Origin: Thunnus maccoyii
Taxonomy: Eukaryota > Chordata > Actinopteri > Scombriformes > Scombridae
Assembly: GCF_910596095.1 (NCBI RefSeq)
Contig: NC_056535.1
Coordinates: forward strand, 19,856,505 to 19,920,504
Length of the DNA: 64,000 nucleotides
Direction: 5' to 3'
Shown: positions 11,640-23,853 of the stretch, one piece after another
How the letters are laid out: every line of letters begins with the position of its first letter
Position numbering within the stretch: the stretch's first letter is position 1
The notes under the pieces: model-generated
What the model was told of the DNA's origin: nothing
The model's input: only the letters and a program-made list of their open reading frames with translations
Databases searched by the model: none
Position numbers and translations under genes: made by a program

Positions 11640-13854
11640 TCAGAGCTTCCCTGGATTCACTTTGAGAGGACACAGACTGTCATCGCCGCTTTCCTCAACT
11701 GGCCTCCGACACAATGGGTCATTTGCTGGAAACAAACATGAAAGCAAAAGTCAATATTCAAGACATAGGCTACTGTATATCCATAATTAGTATCCATATC
11801 CCTTGCATTCTGGCTATTTTAAAAGATAGTTGTCACATTTAGTAGTACAGAGCCATTAGTAGACGATATAATGTGAACCATAATGAAAGAACTAAAATAA
11901 ATGTTTTCTATAACAATGGAAACCACTCATATGTAGATATTAGGAATGCTTATTCGCCCTCTTGCCAAGAGTTGATGAGAAGATCGATACCTGTATGTCA
12001 AATATAAAGTGATGATGAGCTTAGCTTAGCACAAAGGCTGCAAACAGCAGTTAGAATGGCTCTGCCCAAAGGTAACAACATCTGCCTACCAGCACCTCCG
12101 AAGCTCACCACTTAACACATTATTATCTTGTTTCTTTAGTTTGTACAAAAACTGAAATGTAAAAACAACATATTATGGAGTCTCTGCGGGTTACCTAGGC
12201 AACCCCACACCGACAACAAGACTCCAGGTCTGCAGCAACTGTGTCATATTTATTGTAAAAACACGAGAGTGGTATCAATCTAAGCTAACTTTCAGCAAGA
12301 GAGCAAAGAAGCATATTTTCCCACAGCTAATGCTTAAAGTGCACAATCACTTTTAATTCTGCGACATACGTTGCACCGCTGGCTTTCTCTGCACACAAGG
12401 AGTGATGTGAAGCCTACAGGTCACGGCGGTCAGAACAAGCAGTCCGATAATTCCAAATAGGAGAAGGGTCATACCTAAAGAAGAGGAAAGCTACATGTTA
12501 CTTAATGTTACTCTTAAATTTGAGGTGATTAATTGGAAGCAGGAAATATTTTACCGATTTGGTTTCCTGTGTTTGAGGGGTTGATGGGAGTCCCTTTGGT
12601 ACTTGAGGCTACAGTAGCTGTGGTGGTGGGGGTGGTAGCAGTAACTCGATTTATCTCCTGAGTTGGGCCCCCCTCATGTGGACGCGTGGTTCGCAAGTGT
12701 TTGATGACAGAGGTAATTTTGTTTGATGTGGTGGCTGTAGTGATATCATTGTTATTCTTCTCTTCATTACAGGTGACATCTGACATGTTGGTGCCGTTCT
12801 CTTTCACACTTGATTTGCATCTAGGATGGAGGATAAAAGATAAACACTGTAAACAATGGGTAACTACTTTAGAAATTGTTAAGATATTTTTTATATTGTA
12901 ATGCATGTGTTAAAACACTAAAGTAGAGTGGACATACTCTTTCCATTTTTGACAGGTTGAATCGATATCTTTGCTGAAATATCCATGTTCACATTTTGAA
13001 CATTTAATCGTTTCTGCCAAGAAAAACAAAAAGAATAAATCATTTAACAAAAAAAGACCATTTCATTCATTACTTTAAGATTACTTATATATCCTTCAAA
13101 CATATTGCATTTGGTGTTGTGTGACACATCTCCGTACCTCCCTTTATTAGTCCAAACCCCATGGGACAGTAGCAAGAGGCAGCATCATTCGGCCAAGCAA
13201 CAAATCCTTCACGGCACTTACATGTTCTGTCTGTCACTTTCGTGCAGACTTGAGCTACAGTCGTAGTTTCTACAACAACATACAACAAAAAAAACACCTG
13301 TTAATTAGATGCAGGTGAGACTTGGACTCTAAAATTTGGACAGAAAAAGTAGCTGACCTCTTAGACAAAGCAGACCACATTTTTACGACCCAATTCTATG
13401 CAAAGTTTTGGCTCCATCAGCAGATTCATTAATAATTAATGTGTGAAATAACACATAAAGTAGGTTTGATCACATATTGCTCAAACTACAATCTTTTATG
13501 AAATACATCATAAGATTCAATACTTACTTTCATCACACTTTGTACACACGCTGCACCTTTGGGAATCATTTTCTTCAGGCTGGAAAAATCCTTCCTGACA
13601 GTCTGCACAACCATTGTCTTTGGTTTTCTTTTTACCTTGATTTCATTCACAGTATCAAAAGAGACAATCTATTTTAATCACATACTTAAAACATGTGAAA
13701 AATGAGAGTAAGTTGTAAAGCCAAAATACAGTACAAAGTAAAATTACAGTATAGTAAAAGAAAGTCATAATTTACCTTTCGGACATTTCGCATCCAAATC
13801 AGCAACGAGTTTACATAAAATTAGAGTAAATATGAGCAGTTTAAGCGGAACCAT
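11640..13854 (-). CDS. TNF-receptor-superfamily member, OX40 (TNFRSF4)/TNFR2-like, complete
   Basis: Seven coding exons close in frame: 13776-13854, 13528-13635, 13138-13269, 12938-13013, 12555-12820, 12370-12474 and 11640-11725, giving 283 residues. MVPLKLLIFTLILCKLVADL is the signal peptide. Cysteine-rich repeats follow (CADCQEGFF, CSVCTKC, RTCKCREGF, CSKCEHGYFS, CQKWKEC). Then comes a Thr/Ser-rich stalk, a transmembrane helix at about 222-240 and a short tail with PVEE (264-267), a TRAF2-type P-x-(Q/E)-E motif like PIQEE in OX40. Cysteine spacing in the middle repeats also resembles TNFR2 and CD40, so the member is not fixed. Exon 2 has two in-frame acceptors (start 13635 or 13617) differing by six residues; the upstream one is better supported by its pyrimidine tract. 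The exon count and junction pattern resemble those of the TNFRSF9-like neighbour. Confidence 0.82.
11948..12336. mobile_element. Teleost long-inverted-repeat element in an intron
   Basis: The left arm (GCTTATTCGCCCTCTTGCCAAGAG ... GATCGATACC) and the right arm (GGTATCAATCTAAGC ... AGAGAGCAAAGAAGC) are imperfect inverted repeats. The interior carries the phrases gagcttagcttagcac and tctgcctaccagcacctcc, which I recognise from a repeat abundant in percomorph genomes. It occupies most of the last intron of the OX40-like gene and has no coding capacity. Its superfamily cannot be assigned from one copy. Confidence 0.7.
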
Positions 13855-14119
13855 AGTCAATAGTTCAGTGCCGACAACAGCCACTGAGTGTTTCCTTTGT
13901 GAAACCCCACCGAATGTGAGACGAAGAAGCACAGCAGACTGGGAATCACCAGCTATAAATGGGTGACACCCACAATATGAATCACGAAAAACAACTGTAC
14001 CACCAACTGGCTGGAAAGACTTAGGTTTAAATGTAATAAACAATAGCTTATAAAGTATTACAGTGTCTTAAAATGGTTACAAGTCATTTTGTGTGACAAT
14101 GTGTCCACTCCTTTTATCT

Positions 14120-14525
14120 GAAGCTTCTATGAGGCTTCAGCAGTCTGAGTTAGTCATATCAAATGGATGTCTGCCACATTTACAGTCTTTTTAGCATCAA
14201 ATTCCCTCTTTGTGTTTCCTCGGACTGTGTTTCCCTGTTGATCTGTGGTGGAAGTATAGTAACAAAAAGAGGGACATTTGCACTAAAAAGACTGTAATGT
14301 TGAAAGATATCTACTTGATTTGACTCATTTGGACGCTGAAGCTTCAGATTAGCTTCAGATGAACTTTTAAATACTTTTTTGTACAGAAAGAAGACTGTGG
14401 ACCATCACTTACAGTGTAAGTGCATTATGAAGGGATCTTCTAATGACCAATATGAACAGGAGGAATGATTATGGAGAGAAAAACCTATTTCAATGTTCAT
14501 TTGGGACTTGAGACTTGAAAAATTG
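14120..14525. mobile_element. Palindromic foldback repeat (long inverted repeat element)
   Basis: The left arm has GAGGCTTCAGCAGTCTGAGTTAGTCA, then ACAGTCTTTTTAGCATCAAATTCCCTCTTT. The right arm returns with AAAAAGAGGGACATTTGCACTAAAAAGACTGTAATG, then TTGACTCATTTGGACGCTGAAGCTTCA. The right arm continues outward (CACTTACAGTGTAAGTGCATTATGAAGGGATC), whereas the left arm is cut short at about 14105. Related pieces lie at 42362-42520 and 21128-21195. It is non-coding, a common teleost repeat, and could form a hairpin when single-stranded. Confidence 0.75.
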
Positions 14526-17500
14526 TGAATCTGTCTTTTAATCTTACAGCATAGTAATTTGTGTTGTCTCTTCCTTAAGCAAAACAATATATCAATATAA
14601 ACAAAATCAACATAATTAAGAAGTGTCATGGACAATTTACAGAAATGTTGTTTTTGTATTAAAAAGAAATCATTTTACTAAAAAAAGCTTCTTCACAGTG
14701 GATGATGATGTCAGTTGTCATGGACATGTGATTGAAAGCTCAGGAAAAAGCTAGTTAAAAAGGACCTTGAGTTAAGATTTTGTTTGTCAAACTATAGTTT
14801 GGGTCAAGAATTAACTTTCACGTTAACATTTTAATTGTTCTTATTTGCCACGTTGTTTTCCATCTAAAATAGCAGTGGTTTTATTTAAGTGTAAACAATG
14901 TATGTTAAGTTACTTAAACATCAATTTCATATTTCTATAAAATGTTTCATATGACAGTCAGACGTTCTCATAACAGAATCGTTTGTATCTCTCCCTATGA
15001 GCTCATTGCCGGTTTTCTAAGAAGTTTATCATGGTTCCTTCTTTTTCTGCGATGATGAAGTGAGATAAATGTTATGTGTCACTTTTTCACAAGCACTGTG
15101 ATAGACTCCACTGTTATTAATTATTCAGTAATGCTTTAGTTCAAACAGCCTTTATGTTTCTGACACAATGATTAATTCAAATATATGTTGTTGATGATGC
15201 TCGACTAATCATAAATTCTACTGAGTTATTTTGATTAATGTGAAATAGATAATCACAAAATGAATTTAAATACATTTTTCAGGATGCACTTTATTCAACA
15301 GTGATGATCATTTTCCATCTGTGCAAACTCCTTCTCCATAATAAAAGTTATTTTAGCAAACAGACTGAACTACAGTTTAGGGTGATTTCAGCATAACCTT
15401 TATCTGGGTTTTTGTTTTCTTTCAGGAAAATAGGTAAGATGGGTTAACCATCGGAAACTATGCAGCCTTGTGCTGTTTTGCCAGTAAAAACAAGACAGTA
15501 CCTTTGCATATGGACTCAAAGAGCAGATGGAAACAACCACATATTCTTGATTAATCTGCAAGATACAACCACACAGATGCTAGAGCTTTGTTCTTTAAAA
15601 CGGATGTCAACAACACACCTCCGCCCAGGTTTTTTGCAGACTGTTGTTCAGTGAAATTAAGAAAACGTTTAATTAGAGTACCGCAAAGCTCACTGGTGAA
15701 GATCTTTATGCAATCTTAACATAATCCAATTTAACACAGTGAAAAAGTGAGAAGGAATATTTTTGCCGTGAGACGGAGCTGTCGTCACTACTCTGAAATA
15801 AAGTTAATTTGGTGGCCAACAAAGCTCAAAGCCAAAGTCTTTATGTGCAAAGATTTATCAGCTGAGAAGCACGTTGTTTGTCTCTTTCTGACATCAGAGA
15901 AGGTTTTAATCAGGCCATTATTTCTTTGGTTTCTAACTGTGAAAGAGTTGTTTTCAGAGTACAGGAATTCTTTTCTCTCCCAGTTGAAGCGTCATAATTT
16001 CCAGACTAGTGAAACTTTAAATACTGTTCTTGTAGTGTCACAACATAGCACGTTTGCTTCCTTTGTTTGGTGGTAATTTTGGCAACATGGTAACATCTGA
16101 CATCTGGATCTGTCCAAAATATTTCTGTAGATGTAGATGTGCCACACCAAAGTAAAATTCGTAATTTATCAGTTATTATTACAGTTATCATTTATTGTTC
16201 ATGTTCTCTTTGTTACACTTGAGCACATGTAGTCACGTAGTCGTACTGTGATTTCTCCATTTATACCGGAGGTTAACTGTTAAAGAGACCTGCGGTATAA
16301 ATGGCACATCTCAGTACAACTGTTTATGTTTAACACACACACTTTGTGCTTTCAGGTGAACATACACTTTTGCGTTCTCATAATTTTGCAGTAAGATGAA
16401 GCATTTGTGGAATGAATGTTGTCTTCCGCAGAGGTCCACACAGCTAAGAGGAATCTTTATCTTATGTTGTTGAGTTGAAAAAGTTTTCAGAGAAGGAACA
16501 ACTCAACCTTGACGTTACATGAGACTAAGAAGATCTCCACAAATGAGTCAACCTCATCTAATCTTCTTGTCCTCATTGCAAAAGCAAGAAAACTGACCCT
16601 GTAGATAATGGGACTGCACCCAGATTGAGATAACACAGACATGAAAATATAGATATACATATCAGTAGCTGTGCAAATGCAGAGTAGCTGCTGGTGTGTG
16701 ACTGCTGTTCAGGTTTGGTGTTCTGAGGACTGGATATATGTGTGGCTGCAAGACACAATTCTGGTCCTCAATTCTCACATTCTCATCTTACATCTCTTGA
16801 ATCTTGAATTAGTTTAGTCACTATTTAAGAAGTATACTGCTTCAGAGAAGAATATGACCTGAAAAATAATATATTTCATTATTGTAGTATTCAACTATCA
16901 TTAAAAGGTTTGTTGAATGTGCTTTACAGTATATTTTTAATTTGCTGTTGCCCCAAGTTTTTGGAGCAGGAGACCAAGTCTGACAGTTTGTTGTTGTATG
17001 TAGTAGACTACTGGATAGTAAGGATTAACGCTTACATAAATTATTTTAAGCAATATTAATAGAGTTTTCCATTGCTCATGGGCTAACACCCATGGTACTT
17101 TTTGACTTGTTGGTGTAACAGAAGGCGGTTTCATGCTCACTAGAATAGAAAGTATTTGTGTAAAGTTTCTGCTGCTAAGTAGCTGAGGGATTTTTATCGT
17201 CTTTTTTTAACTGCATCTTTCTGAAATCCCTAATATGATTGATAATTTTACCCCAACTGATGGTTGTCATGTCACTGTTATGGCACAACACTCAGCGGCA
17301 CCACTGTGAAAAGACGTAACGCATGCCAAAAAGTAATATTCTAAAGCATTTTTATTTTAAAACAAATTATGGTGATCTTTTAGTGAAGCTTTTGCTGTTT
17401 TGGGTTTTTTTCACTAGAGTTCAAGCAGATTAAAAGCTTCTGCACACCGGATGTGATCTGATTTATGTTTCTTGCAGCACCAACCACATTAATGTGAACT

Positions 17501-17833
17501 AAATGCCATAGAGGTCTGTGATGCAAGCTTTCTATGATGAGTTGGTGTGTGTGAAAAACTCAGACTGACAAATATTAAGAAACAGACATCACAATAGAGG
17601 TAACACAGTTTGACTTGTGGAGGTATACAGTACAAAAATGTCTCAGTAATGACTGGATACGGATAATTGAATGTGCATCTCACATTTTTCTTCAGTTTGA
17701 CACTGTACTCACTATGATACCAGTAACCTGTGGGTTTTAAGTCGATAATAAAATAATTTGACTGCTCATTATGTTGGCTACGACTGTCGGATTTAATCGT
17801 TTTAGATCCATCTCATAAACGCTTGACAGCCAG

Positions 17834-18361
17834 CAGTGGTGGAATGTAACTAAGTACATCTACTTAAGTAGCCTACTGTACTTAGGTTTGGGGTACTTAT
17901 ACTTCTACTCCACTACATTTTGAAGACAAATATTATACTTTTCACTCCACTACATTTATTTCACAGCTATTGTTACTAGTTACTTTGCAGATTCATATTT
18001 TTAATACAAAATATAATCAACACATTCTGATGTATTTTTATAGATTGAGCTACGCTGCAGTATATAATGTAAATCTGCTAAAATTAGCTGCACCTTTAAC
18101 AGCTGTGACATTAATAATGCTTACACATTAATGCATTAATAATTATAATCCAGTAATATATATTATTCTGAAATGGGCCATTCTGTATATTGAGTGTAGC
18201 ACTTTTGGTACTTTAAGTATAGTTTGATGCTAATACTGTACTTTTTATTGTACTTAGGTAAAATTTTGAATGCAGGACTTTTACTCTTTACAGAGTATTT
18301 CTATAAGGTGATATTGCTACTTTTACTTAAGTAAAATATCTAAATACTTCTTCCACCACTG
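17834..18361. mobile_element. hAT-like non-autonomous transposon
   Basis: Perfect 11-base terminal inverted repeats CAGTGGTGGAA / TTCCACCACTG bound a 528-base A/T-rich interior with recurrent TACTTAAGTA-type phrases. It lacks coding sequence. The flanks (ACAGCCAG and ACAGATAA) share only part of a possible 8-base target duplication, so the insertion looks old. Related copies are at 56340-56500, 56502-57316 and from 63894 to the window edge. Confidence 0.75.
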
Positions 18362-19079
18362 ACAGATAATAAATACCATATGTAACTTTTAACTGAAGTA
18401 GTTTTACCATCATGCCTTCCATTGTCTTTACAGCAAAAGAACAGCTGAGATTCATCTTGAATCTGTGTTTTTGAAACTGAAATGTCAGAAATCTTAGTGT
18501 AATTGTGGACTCTGGACATAAAGCTAAACTTTAACAACCACATCAAATCAATAACAAAGTCTGCATACTATTATCAAGGAAAGCAAGAATCAGAGAATTC
18601 ATGTCCAGCTATTTTTATATTTCCAGCAGGTTAGTGAATTCTTAATTTCTTTTAAATACTTTATCTTCTTCATTTACATTTCATCATCTTCATCATCATT
18701 TCCTGTTCAATGCATTATGTAATTGCTTCTGTGTGTACCAAATAAACTTGAATGTCTTCTCATCTGTATTTATTTGGTTTAATTGTTTTGTGGTTTCCTT
18801 CTCCCTTGCCGTCAGACTGACAAGGTAAAAATGCCAGCTCCAAATTACAGCACCAAGGGATTAAAAACAAATTAAGTGACATAACTTTACAATGAAAGTA
18901 ATCTGCTCCGTAAAGGCTTATTTTAACACTACAACTTTACTTCTGGGCTGTGTCGTTTCATTGAGTACACCGAAAAATAGCTTATACAAAATATTGCAAA
19001 AGATAGTTTCATTTAAATTACGCACAGGCTGTGAGCCATATGAAAGTTGTGGTTTTTGATTTTAAAAAAAAAAAGTTTC

Positions 19080-19690
19080 ATTATGATGTGGTTTAGGAAA
19101 AGAAAAAACTTGAGAAAAAAATGAGAGAGCAGACAAACTGGCAAGAGAAGTAGTCAAAAAAGGAATTGTTGAGATTGATATCAAAATCAGAGGGAAAGGG
19201 CATTGATAGGAAAATATCAATGAAGAATGGCAACAGCATTGGGATCAGGAGACAAGGGGGAGAGATTTATATTCAACTCAAAACAGAGCAGGAAGTGTAA
19301 AAAAAAAAAAACAGGGTAGAAACAGAAAAGAAGAGGTCGTAATAACGAGATTAAGAATAGGATGAATAATCTACACAGCACACTTCATGTTATAGATGAG
19401 CAACCAACCTGTCTTAGTAAACATTGTTAGGTTTCAGAAGCTACAGAACATGTTATCATCAACTGCAATAAATATTTGTCAGAAAGGAGGGACATGATGG
19501 AGGAAATGGAAAGATTAGGGATAGCAGGAACATAATTGAAGAGCATACTGGTGTGCGGTGCTAGTGGACAGGGCAGAAGATGCTGGATCAGGTGGTTGAT
19601 CAGAACAGGGCTGATAAGAAAAAGTGTAGCAATCAGGACACAGTATGAGTTAATTGACTTCCGTTCAACATCAAAGGAGAAGAAGGAGGA
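19080..19690 (+). mobile_element. LINE (non-LTR retrotransposon) 3' fragment
   Basis: Plus-strand frames contain a decayed C-terminal end of an I/Nimb-type LINE polyprotein: LAREVVKKGIVEIDIK, then NNLHSTLHVIDEQPTC, then EATEHVIINCNKYLSERRDM and GRRCWIRWLIRTGLIRK. Typical copies of these elements carry the pattern (C..C....ETVEHVL..C..Y..ER) downstream of RNase H. Frames shift and stop repeatedly, so it is dead; the 5' part is absent. It ends about 500 bases before the DDI2 start codon. Confidence 0.65.
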
Positions 19691-20202
19691 GGAGGCGGAG
19701 GAAGGGGGAAAAAATCATTCATACTCATGGATCCATGTTCATGCCCAGATGTTTTGTGTCTTGTGTCTTGTGATTGTCTTGTGTGTAATTTTTAAAGAAT
19801 CCAGTAGATGGTGGTAATGAAACATTGACTCTTGGTGTTGCTTAAACTCGAAGAAGAAACTACTCACGACTGCAAATTCTGTAATGCGACATGTCGAAAA
19901 CAAGCTGGCTGACATCCATGGCTGAAATGCGGCATTACTGAGCAATACTTGATGTTGTGGAGTTGTTGATAAAACGAGAAAACTGTCACATCAGGCTTCT
20001 ACTCAGTAAGTGTCAAACAATTACTGTCTTCGGGTGTAATATTATTCTCCCCTTTGACACATTTATCCGTTGAAATACAGCTGTATCGTGGGTTTAATCC
20101 AAATGAACATTGGGGGTTTTTTTCCTCTGACAAACAAGGAACTACACTAACCGCATTCTGTTACAGCGGGTTTGTCCAGGGATCCTGCCCCCCAAAAAAG
20201 CG

Positions 20203-23200
20203 ATGCTGGTCACCGTTTTCTGCGCACCGAGGGATCGCCCAGAAACCACCTTCGCCCTCGATGTGTCTCCAGAGCTGGAGCTGAGAGACTTTGTAGCACT
20301 TTGTGAACTGGAATCAGGAATCCCAGCTGGGGAAATTCAGGTGAGACCCCAGCTAGCTGTAGCCGGAGAGCTAACGTAGCTAATATGCTAGTTAGTTAGC
20401 TGGCTTTGCTAGCATGAATTGGACTTTTGCTGTTTTGACGGACGAGGTGTTGCGAAACTTCAGTTCAACGACAGACTAACGTACCGACTGTTAGCCCCAC
20501 CGGTTAATAACGTTTACTGTTATCACAACAAACGTAACGTTACCAACTAGTAGCCACAAGGGTTAACGTTTACAGTTATCAGCAACAGACAAGCGTACCG
20601 ACTGGCAGCCAAAACGGTTAATAACATTTATAGTTATCAGCAACAGTCAAATGTGCAGACTGTTAGCCCCGACGGTTACTGAAATTTGCAGTTATCAACA
20701 ACTGACAAACGTAAGTTAACTTGCCGACTGTTAACCCCAACGGTTAATAACGGTTACAAACAGTATGCTTTGTCTAAGGGTGACGTTAACAAAACCGAAA
20801 GTAAACCTCATAGGTCAACTAATTAAGCTAACAGTTGTCAGACCAGCAGATAGTTCATGTTGGATTGGGGCAATATAGCATGTAGCTGAATATAGAGCCG
20901 AAGGAATTAGGTGATTATTATCGACAGAAAATTAATCTGATGTTTTGATAGTTGACTTATCGTTTCAGTTTCAATTTTTAAGTGATATAAGTGACACTGT
21001 TTTTATTCCAGCTTCTAAATAGTGAGAGATTTGCTGCTTTTCTTTGTCTCGTGTGATAGTAATAGGAATATTGAATATAGAAAATAATTGGTGGATTAAT
21101 TGATTAATGTGAGTGAGTTACAGACTTAAAGGATACGTTCACAGTTTTTCAAGTATGTATTAAAATAACAGTCAGGTCCCCATATGAACACTAGCTGCGG
21201 TTACATGGACAATATTTCTTCAACCCGATTGAAATCATCCTGATTAGAGATTCCAACTTAACTTTACACGGACATTAAATAAAGTTTTTTACATTTTCCA
21301 ATGCATTTAAGCAGAATATAGGCTACCTTTATTTGACATGTGCAAAGTGGTTCTGCTGTGAAGCATCTAATCGGCCAGAAATATAACAGAAGAAGTTGCT
21401 CCACCTGTTTTCAAGATGGACCTACATCATGTCCTTTGAACAATATTTGTGTTTGTGCTGTTCATTCTAATTAAGCAGCAATCACAGCAGCACATACTTC
21501 TCCTGCAAACTTCAAACAAGGGGGAGAGAACAAGAGGACCTTTACAGCACATTATGCCATGTTTCTGTCCCTCCCGGAAACTTGTTCACATTGCCTAATT
21601 TTACACGTGGGGAAAACATGTGCAGAAAGAAAGAATATATTTATCCAACCAGAGAGAAATGATCAAATTAATTGTTAACGTGGTTACAGATTATCAAAGG
21701 TTTACACCACCCCTCTCAACCCGATTGAAAATTCCCGCCGATAATCGGGCCAGTCTCTTCCAATTGAGGTGGTTACATGAGGCATTTTTAAAATAACTTA
21801 TATAAAACATGCTTAATTTATTCTGTCACATGGAGTTTGTAATCTAATATACTCATTGAATACATTGGGAGCAAGGAGTTGTAAATCTCTTGTGTGATGA
21901 TATATCATTACATTTTGTGTTTTTCCAATTTCAGATCACATATGTAGAACAGCCCCTAAAAGACCCCACTCGTGCCTTGGGGACCTATGGTGTAAAGGAT
22001 GGAGATGTGGTGGTTCTCAGGCAAGCAGACAGAAGGCCGCCGCCGACTCAGCCAGCCTTCCCAGGTAACACTGGTGTTTGTCAAAATTACATGAAAGCTA
22101 TTGATTGTAGTCTGTTCCCCAGTTTCAGTATAGAGAGTGGGATGATGAGTTTGAGGTGGACTTGATTTTGGGGCTCAAAAGTAGGCAGGACAAAAAGTTC
22201 AAAATGGATGTTAATGAATAACAGTCATCCATTGTAGGGAACTGCAGCACAGTGTTTTTTCACACCCAAATAGAAACATCCAACCTGTGTTACTGTTGCT
22301 AGTTTTAGTTAGCGAGGTGGACCTGCAGATTTTATATCATGGGAGGGTTTGGCTGCTTCTGAAATGTATTTCACACTGAAAGTATGAGGAAAGTAAGTGC
22401 AATTTACAGGAAGGGAAAAGTATGCCTTGTTGAACCAGTTGTACTCCTAGGGACAAAAAGTAACAATGTAATTTCACCTGATATCTTTTATTTAAAAGAC
22501 ATAAAACATTAAAAGAACATCTATTTAGAGAGCAAGGTTTTTGTGCATGCAATATGCTAACTTCTCACCCTTTATCCTCTTTTCGTCTTAGGTCTGCCCC
22601 ATATTGACTTTCGTTCCATCACAGTTCCGGGCACCTCTTCTTCAACCAGTCAACGTGGTGCCATAAGGCCGCAGCAACCGGCCCCACAGCCAGCGCCGCA
22701 GATGACGCCTCCACAGCGTGCTGCACAACCCTCCACGCCAACAGCCTTTCGCGGCTCCTCTCCTCAGGGGCTGGATGACCCTGCCTTACTTCAGCAGATG
22801 CTGTTATCCAATCCACACGAGCTGTCACTCCTCAAGGAGCGAAACCCGCCACTCGCTGAGGCCCTGCTGAGCGGAGACTTAGGTGAACAAAAAGACAAAC
22901 TGACGTTCACATGTCTCCATTGACGTACTGTATTTGTGTTTGTGGTGTTTCCTTTCAATCAGATATCAGTCAGGTAACGCTAGTGTAACTGTCTATTTCC
23001 TCAGAACGTTTCACCAAAGTGCTGCTGGAGCAACAGCAGGATCGAGCCAAGAGGGAGCAGGAGAGAATCAGACTTCTGACTGCTGATCCTTTTGATTTGG
23101 AAGCGCAAGCAAAGATTGAGGAGGACATCAGGTACGGTCTAGAGATTTTTGGAGCAGTTCAACATCATGGCACTGTTGTGATAGTTTGTTAACCACTTGT

Positions 23201-23784
23201 GAATATTCATAACTCAACACATAGTACCCCACATCCTCAGCCTCAGTTTCACTTGATGCATTATTATACCATTTGAGATATTCATAAATTTGACTGTGGT
23301 ATTTGTAACTAAAGTGAATGCAAATAAGGGAAAACAGCCTGTTTTACCACAGTTAGGTAGCATGTTTTCATTTGTTTTAAAAAGTCAAGTCTCTTACCCT
23401 TGGATTTGTGCATATTCCAGGCAGCACAATGTGGAAGAAAATATGACCATTGCAATGGAGGAGGCTCCAGAAAGCTTTGGACAGGTGGTTATGCTCTACA
23501 TTAACTGCAAAGTCAATGGGCACCCCGTGAAAGCTTTTGTTGACTCAGGTAATGAGTATAAGATCCTGATCCTGATGCAGCCATGAGCTGCAGTTGTACT
23601 AAAATGTTGGTGCACTTGTGTCACATAGTGGTTGTTTGGTTTAGTTCACTGATTTGCAGATGTATCAATATCTGCTTATGTTTATGCTTACTGATTCACA
23701 TTAGAAGAGTATTTGAACTTCAGTCACAATTGTTATGATGAGCAGATGTGCAGCCCTCAGTGTAGTCTTCTGTATCAGCCTCTA

Positions 23785-23853
<69 letters not shown>

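Larger units (their letters stand above)
13855..20202. other. Intergenic DNA between the OX40-like gene and DDI2
   Basis: No host coding exon is recognised over 6.3 kb. It contains a foldback repeat (14120-14525), a hAT-like element (17834-18361) and a LINE 3' fragment (19080-19690). The 5' untranslated region and promoter of DDI2 should lie in roughly the last 300 bases. The block 14530-17830 is AT-rich without recognised structure; ORFs such as 15747-16076 lack domain similarity. Confidence 0.6.

Noticed and set aside
13085-13297. Reading through the exon 3 donor of the OX40-like gene (adds GTEMCHTTPNAIC)
   Set aside because: The extra cysteines look receptor-like, but a GTACGG donor and the phase of the next exon support splicing, and the read-through soon stops.
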